Source: Xanthostigma xanthostigma (Eukaryota > Arthropoda > Insecta > Raphidioptera > Raphidiidae). From it: a DNA stretch of 64,000 nt. Position numbers and translations under genes: made by a program. Below, in pieces: positions 59,028 through 64,000 of the stretch. Location of the stretch: the NCBI GenBank assembly GCA_963575645.1, contig OY754475.1, positions 16,468,509-16,532,508 on the forward strand. The letters run 5' to 3'. Every line of letters starts with the position of its first letter. The stretch's first letter is position 1. The notes beneath the pieces were generated by a model. It searched no databases, was not told where the DNA came from, and was given only the letters and a program-made list of their open reading frames with translations.

Positions 59028-60179
59028 TCACTGATGCGGTTTCTCACCGGAATGTATAAGCTTATGTCTATTTAAATGTTTAGCATCGATGAAATATACA
59101 GTACAAATATCACATTGAAAGGGAGTCTCACCAGCATGCATAAGTTTATGACTATTTAAATTAGACGAATGGGAAAACCACCTGTTGCAAATGTCACACT
59201 GATATGGATTTTTCTCATGCGTAAGTTTATGTCTATTTAAACTTGATGGCTGAGAGAAAAATTTATTACATACTTCGCACTTATGCGGTTTTGCACCAAC
59301 ATGCGTAAGTTTGTGTCTAGTTAAATGACACGATCGGCTGAAATGTTTATAACATACATCACATTTGTGCGTTCTCTCACCAGTATGTATGAATCTGTGA
59401 ACATTTAAACTGCTTGCCTGTTTGAAACATTTTTTGCAAACGTCACACTGAAAAGGTTTCTCACTGGTGTGTTGTCTGTAGTGTGTTTTTAAAGAACCCG
59501 ACAGTGAAAATCTTTTATTACAAACATCGCACTGATAGGGTTTCTCACCGGTATGAATGCGTTTATGGTTATTTAAAGCACCCGACAGCGAAAAGCTTTT
59601 ATTACACACATCACAACGATAAGGTTTCTCGCCGGTATGAATACGTTTGTGAGTATTTAAATGGCTTAACCATCTGCAATACTTAAAACAGACATCGCAC
59701 TGGTATGTTTTTTGGTCATCTTGGCGTTGTGACGATTGTTTGTTGTTCACTGGCGGAGTATAATCATCTCCACTACTATACGCCCCATCAATATTATCAT
59801 TATTGCTGGTAGAAACGAATTCGGCATCGAAACTTTCATTTTCTTGTTTTATACTTCCCACATCAACAAAAGTAAAGTTATTTTCGTTATCTAAATCTGT
59901 ATTCACTGAATCAATTTTTGAACCCTGAAGACCTGCTCCAGGCTTTTCACAACTATTTGGGCAATCAGAATCCTTTTTATCATTGCAAATAATTGAGTCT
60001 ACTTGACCTGCTCCCCTTTCTTCGTATTCATTAGAAGCATCAACATCATCGCAAGGAACAGAACTTCTGTATTCACAATTCTCAAAAGGCATATTTTCTA
60101 GATTTTTCAGTTCGGTTGGCTTGTTAACAGTAACTACTTTCAGTAGATGGCGGCATGTTTTTCTGTACAATTGAGTTGC
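59028..60179 (-). CDS. G9: C2H2 zinc-finger protein, eight fingers (5' end incomplete)
   Basis: The open frame runs from a possible acceptor (AATAG|GCAACTCAATTG at 60179) to 59028. The first Met is at 60092, giving 354 residues from there. Upstream of it, LYRKTCRHLLKV resembles the last helix of a ZAD, so 5' exons are expected. The middle is acidic with FTFVDVGSIKQENE, shared with G8 and G10. Eight fingers follow; two linkers are unusual (HTSEKPF and HEKNPY, the latter two residues short). In-frame TAA and TAG codons just before 60179 mean the better TTTTTTGCAG acceptor at 60193 cannot be used in this frame. Probably a nuclear DNA-binding protein. Confidence 0.75.
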   Translation of the reverse strand, partial: ATQLYRKTCRHLLKVVTVNKPTELKNLENMPFENCEYRSSVPCDDVDASNEYEERGAGQVDSIICNDKKDSDCPNSCEKPGAGLQGSKIDSVNTDLDNENNFTFVDVGSIKQENESFDAEFVSTSNNDNIDGAYSSGDDYTPPVNNKQSSQRQDDQKTYQCDVCFKYCRWLSHLNTHKRIHTGEKPYRCDVCNKSFSLSGALNNHKRIHTGEKPYQCDVCNKRFSLSGSLKTHYRQHTSEKPFQCDVCKKCFKQASSLNVHRFIHTGERTHKCDVCYKHFSRSCHLTRHKLTHVGAKPHKCEVCNKFFSQPSSLNRHKLTHEKNPYQCDICNRWFSHSSNLNSHKLMHAGETPFQCDICTVYFIDAKHLNRHKLIHSGEKPHQ

Positions 60180-60489
60180 CTATTATTTTCTGCCTGCAAA
60201 AAATTGAAAACCATAACTGTTTAGCTCTCTCGTCTTTTGTTCGTTACATCTAGTACAAGATCCCGATTTGGCTCAATCTTCATCCATCGAATTTTCCAAT
60301 GAAATTTGAATTTTGATAATCATATATATTAATACGCTAAGGTTAAAGATGTTTGCCTCCCTTTTTAGAAAAAACCTCACAATTTCTCCACATAAATTAT
60401 ATATCATTTTACAGATAATTGCTTGCTCTACTGACATCGACAACTAAAAAATTTATTATTGCTTTTGTTTTTGTAAATTAATTAAAATA

Positions 60490-60785
60490 CAGCAACGCTG
60501 AACAACGTCTGCCATCTGACGGCTTTAATTTTGAAACAACGTCAACACTTCGATTTGTCATCTGACCTTCATATTGTAATACAACAGACACAATACTGCA
60601 TACTGCCATCTAACGGCTTTAATTTTAAAACAGCGAGCAACGCTGAACAACGTCACAGCAATGCTGCATGATGCCATCTGACGGCTTAGCTCAACGCTTT
60701 TGCTACTTGCGCCTCTATATGACAATTTTAGTAAAATATTTCTTCGATCTGTCATCTGAGCTTCATATTATAATACAACAAAAAA
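60490..60785. repeat. Short irregular repeats upstream of G9
   Basis: GCCATCTGACGGCTTTAATTTT-type and GTCATCTGACCTTCATATTG-type phrases each recur two or three times, along with AACGCTGAACAACGTC. No coding content. Confidence 0.6.
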
Positions 60786-60789
60786 AAGA

Positions 60790-63188
60790 GCGTTATAAGC
60801 AGTGAGCAAAATTAGAAACGAATTGAATACCTGCAATCATATTTAAAAAATAATTTTGTAAAGTGATAATTATTATACTTATTTAGTGCGAATAATTCGC
60901 ACAAGTCACTCTAGTATAATGTATTAATAAAGAAAAATTGATTTGGTTGACATTTAATTTCTTGGCACAGCTATTTTTAATAAAAAAATTAAGTTGTCAA
61001 TTTTATTTCTGAATATTACCAATCGAAAGTAAAATATATATTATATAAAATGCCAAGTTTGGTCAACATTTTGATTCCTAGCATAAAACCAGGTAGACAG
61101 GCACCTTCGAATTAGTATTTTGCAGTTAAAGGGTCTTCTATATTGTTGTATATGAAACGGTGTGACTATTCGTACAATTACCGTATTAATAATATATAAT
61201 TATTCATACGGGTACTGTAACAATTTTATTTGGTATCATTTTAATGAATTAACGCTTCCGATTTGGACGAATTATGAAACGAACATAACTGTCCATTGCT
61301 ATTCGCCATAGGAACTGTTTAGCAATGATGCACTTGCCCCAGAGCTTATGATCGCTTACTACTGTTAAAAAGTAATGTTTTGTTAGAGTAGGTGGCATAT
61401 GACCACGGCTATCCTCGAATGAGAATACTTTCTTGTTTCATACTTTTTAGTAGTCGGGTTTTAGTTTTCAAACTTATTTTCAGAATTCATTGCATTCGTA
61501 TATTCACGGTAGTTAATGTTTGGGCGATAATTTACTGGTTTTACATAGGCACTTTATATTATAAACAAGCTTATACTGTCATCCGTAAGTGACTCCTATT
61601 TCTAAATTTATGATTTTTATACTCGATATTATATTTAAAATGCGTAGCGTAACTTACTTCCGTAGAGCAACTTACATGAATAGAGGCACACTTGAAAACT
61701 TTATCTGCAATTAAATCTTTTTACTTGCAATTAAAAAAAGCAGTCGTTTACTTCATTGCTCTTCGATAAATACTATCAAAACATTTTATTGAGGTACTAA
61801 TCGAAGTATCGATATTTTCCTCATTTTTACTAAATACCACATAATTATTTTTTATGTAACGTGCAGAGATAGATATTTAGTAATCGACTGGTCCGATGAG
61901 CCCTAGATATGGACTGCTAGAGTCTGGAATCTGGATTGCGTGAGCAATATGACGGTTAAATGGGAAAAGTAGTCCAGAAAATTGTGCTCATTAACGTTCC
62001 GTCTAAAAAACAATTGCATTTTGACACCCTATGAATTTACTTAGAAAATGTGAAAATTGCCGGTTTTGAAAACTGGCCATAACTTTTTTATTTATGAAGG
62101 TATCTGAAAATTTCTTTGACCAATTTTTTTTAAAGATCTTTTCAGTGGTGTAGGTTTATTTTTTTTATATCCACAACATAATGTGATATTGACATGAACT
62201 TTAGTTTTTCTTATGGACGTCATTTTGGATTTTTAGATATTCGAATTCTGTTTATTATTCTGATTAATTTGATATATTATATCCTATATCTAAACGAAAA
62301 CAAAGCTACAAAACTGATCAAAATAGCTTTTTGACGTTATCCATACTGATCAGTGAGCCGTGTAAAACAAAATTTGTTGAAACAAATGAATACCGACAGT
62401 TTAAACAATCTGTGAATTGATCGCTGTGGTTTTACTAGTTAGTTTTATTTAATTTACACTCTAAAATGACTGAGCATTTTCAAATTTGGAAAAATACGAT
62501 GTGTTTTTCGCACACATTATACAACTGGCATAAAGATGTATTTATGGGTGTAAAGCTGTGGTGCAGAGATATTCGTAGATAGGTATGTAAACTTACTTAA
62601 TGATATGATTTATATTAAATATTTTTTTAAAAATAGGCACTCAGTAGTAAAAATAGTATGGCTTTCTTTAGCTGCGAGTTAACTAACTTCAAAAATAGCC
62701 AATGACATGTGTTATAAAATATCGCAAAACCACGAATAAACAACAAATCAACTAATTAAATGATGCAGAAGTAAATGCTCGCAACAAAACTTCAAGCGAC
62801 ACGGTGATTATTTACTTCGGATGTTTATATTCTCTCTTATTTACTTAGGAGTGACGTCCTTTGGCGTTTCAGTTAAAATGGCCAGTTGCAGTACCTATTT
62901 TATAATTTTTTTTTAATCTTATTAATGCTAATATTTAACACTGGGTCATTATTTAGAACCCTTTCAACATATTATGTTTTTCTCTAAAACCATTTATTCT
63001 TTGGTTCTTTTATACTGTCATCATGCCTATTAGGATTAGAGAGTATCCTCAAAAATATGAAATAACAGAATATCATTTTACAAATAATATGCTTTGATTA
63101 TTAAAACCTCAAACAAAATAATCAAATAATTCTTCAGAAATAATATATTTAAAAACTCTATTCTTAAAACACGCGATAACTTTTGTTT
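60790..63188. other. Intergenic region between G9 and G10
   Basis: Two items stand out: a possible degenerate ZAD exon end at 61672-61830 on the minus strand (CTTCAAGTGTGCCTCTATTCAT|GTAAG type, preceded by stops), and a 240-bp copy of 46780-47040 at 62545-62790. The rest is AT-rich with no supported gene. Confidence 0.4.
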
Positions 63189-64000
63189 TCAATGATGCAG
63201 TTTCTCGTCAGAATGTATAAGATTATGTTCATTTAAAAGACTAGAATCGAAGAAACACTGTTGTTTTCTTTTGTGGTTTTTTAAAGATCTTAACTGTGCA
63301 AAACCCCTTTTGCAAATCTCACACTGATATATTTTTTTACCAATATGTGTAAGTTTGTGTTCATTTAAATTTAATGACTGAGTGAAACACTTATTGCAAA
63401 CATCACATCGATACGGTTTCTCACCAGTATGTGTAAGTTTATGTCTATTTAAATGAGTTGACTGACTGAAAAACTTTTTACAAATTTCACACTGATGCGG
63501 TTTCGCACCAATATGTGTTAGTTTATGTCTATTCAAATGACACGAGCGATTAAAATATTTAGAACAAACGTCGCATCGATGCGCCTTCTCGCCTGTGTGT
63601 GTCAAACCGTGAGTTTTTAAACTGCTTGACTGTTTGAAACATTTTTTGCAAACGTCGCACTGATAGGGTTTCTCACCAGTATGCTGTCTTAAGTGTGTTT
63701 TTAAAGAGCCCGACAGCGAAAAACTTTTACTACAAACATTGCATTGATAAGGTTTCTCGCCTGTATGAATACGTTTATGTCCTTTTAAATGGCCTAAGTG
63801 CTTGCAAAACCTTAAACAAACATCGCACTGATATGTTTTTTGGTCATTTTTTTGTTCTGACGATGTTTCGCTATTCGCTGACAGAGTGTGATCATCTCCA
63901 TTATTATACACAACTTCAACACAGGCAGAAACTAACGCAGCTTCGAATATTACTTCTTTTTCTTGTTTTATATTTTCCACATCAACAAAAGTAAAGCCTG
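63189..64000 (-). CDS. G10: C2H2 zinc-finger protein, 5' end outside the window
   Basis: The frame is open to the window edge; the visible N terminus includes GFTFVDVENIKQEKE, as in G8 and G9. Six intact fingers follow. Finger 7 keeps its CxxC and first His but runs KNHKRKQQCFFDSSLLNEH: compared with the end of G8, the last His, the linker and the next CxxC are deleted in frame, fusing fingers 7 and 8. The protein ends SDEKLHH and a stop. Third member of the subfamily and probably a nuclear DNA-binding protein. Confidence 0.8.
   Translation of the reverse strand, partial: GFTFVDVENIKQEKEVIFEAALVSACVEVVYNNGDDHTLSANSETSSEQKNDQKTYQCDVCLRFCKHLGHLKGHKRIHTGEKPYQCNVCSKSFSLSGSLKTHLRQHTGEKPYQCDVCKKCFKQSSSLKTHGLTHTGEKAHRCDVCSKYFNRSCHLNRHKLTHIGAKPHQCEICKKFFSQSTHLNRHKLTHTGEKPYRCDVCNKCFTQSLNLNEHKLTHIGKKIYQCEICKRGFAQLRSLKNHKRKQQCFFDSSLLNEHNLIHSDEKLHH

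Overview
The window reads as an AT-rich insect chromosome segment. It holds a tandem cluster of fast-evolving ZAD-type C2H2 zinc-finger genes embedded in very dense transposon debris. The insect call rests on ZAD domains (an arthropod-expanded family), short GT-AG introns, and the transposon mix: hAT MITEs, mariner types, Merlin, PIF/Harbinger, a Helitron, a Penelope-like element and LINEs. A lepidopteran or similar insect is my best guess; the order cannot be fixed from this sequence.

Left block, 0.6-26.4 kb, plus strand. Five paralogous two-exon genes (G1 632-4045, G2 8335-10493, G3 13507-16996, G4 18758-22495, G5 24280-26378) share one architecture. Exon 1 carries the first CxxC of the ZAD. 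Exon 2 starts at a conserved acceptor with Ile-Thr-Arg-Gly-Asp and carries the second CxxC, an acidic linker, and 13, 6, 11 or 9 tandem fingers in G1-G4. G5 is different: after the ZAD and linker it switches to a 23-residue coiled-coil repeat resembling Helitron-associated proteins. Flanks and introns of the paralogues are alignable, so a filled site in one copy can be compared with an empty site in another.

Middle block, 26.9-46.5 kb. The genes switch to the minus strand. G6 (30186-32335) and G7 are a recent duplicate pair whose duplicated unit also contains the 3' end of a Penelope-like element. G7 exon 2 is at 34064-35803, but its ZAD exon 1 lies at 46213-46362. The 10.4-kb intron between them holds a LINE, a 1.76-kb palindrome, and a Merlin transposase that is itself split by a foldback element with a 9-bp target duplication.

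Right block, 46.5-64 kb. Three more minus-strand C2H2 genes of a second subfamily (G8, G9, G10; G10 runs off the window) alternate with mariner (DUF4817), PIF/Harbinger and THAP remnants. An inverted-repeat cassette at about 56.38-58.61 kb contains a 173-residue orphan frame and 14 copies of a 71-bp minisatellite.

The zinc-finger genes are probably nuclear DNA-binding regulators, with the ZAD serving for dimerisation. Expression, targets and coding status of the individual copies cannot be judged from sequence alone.
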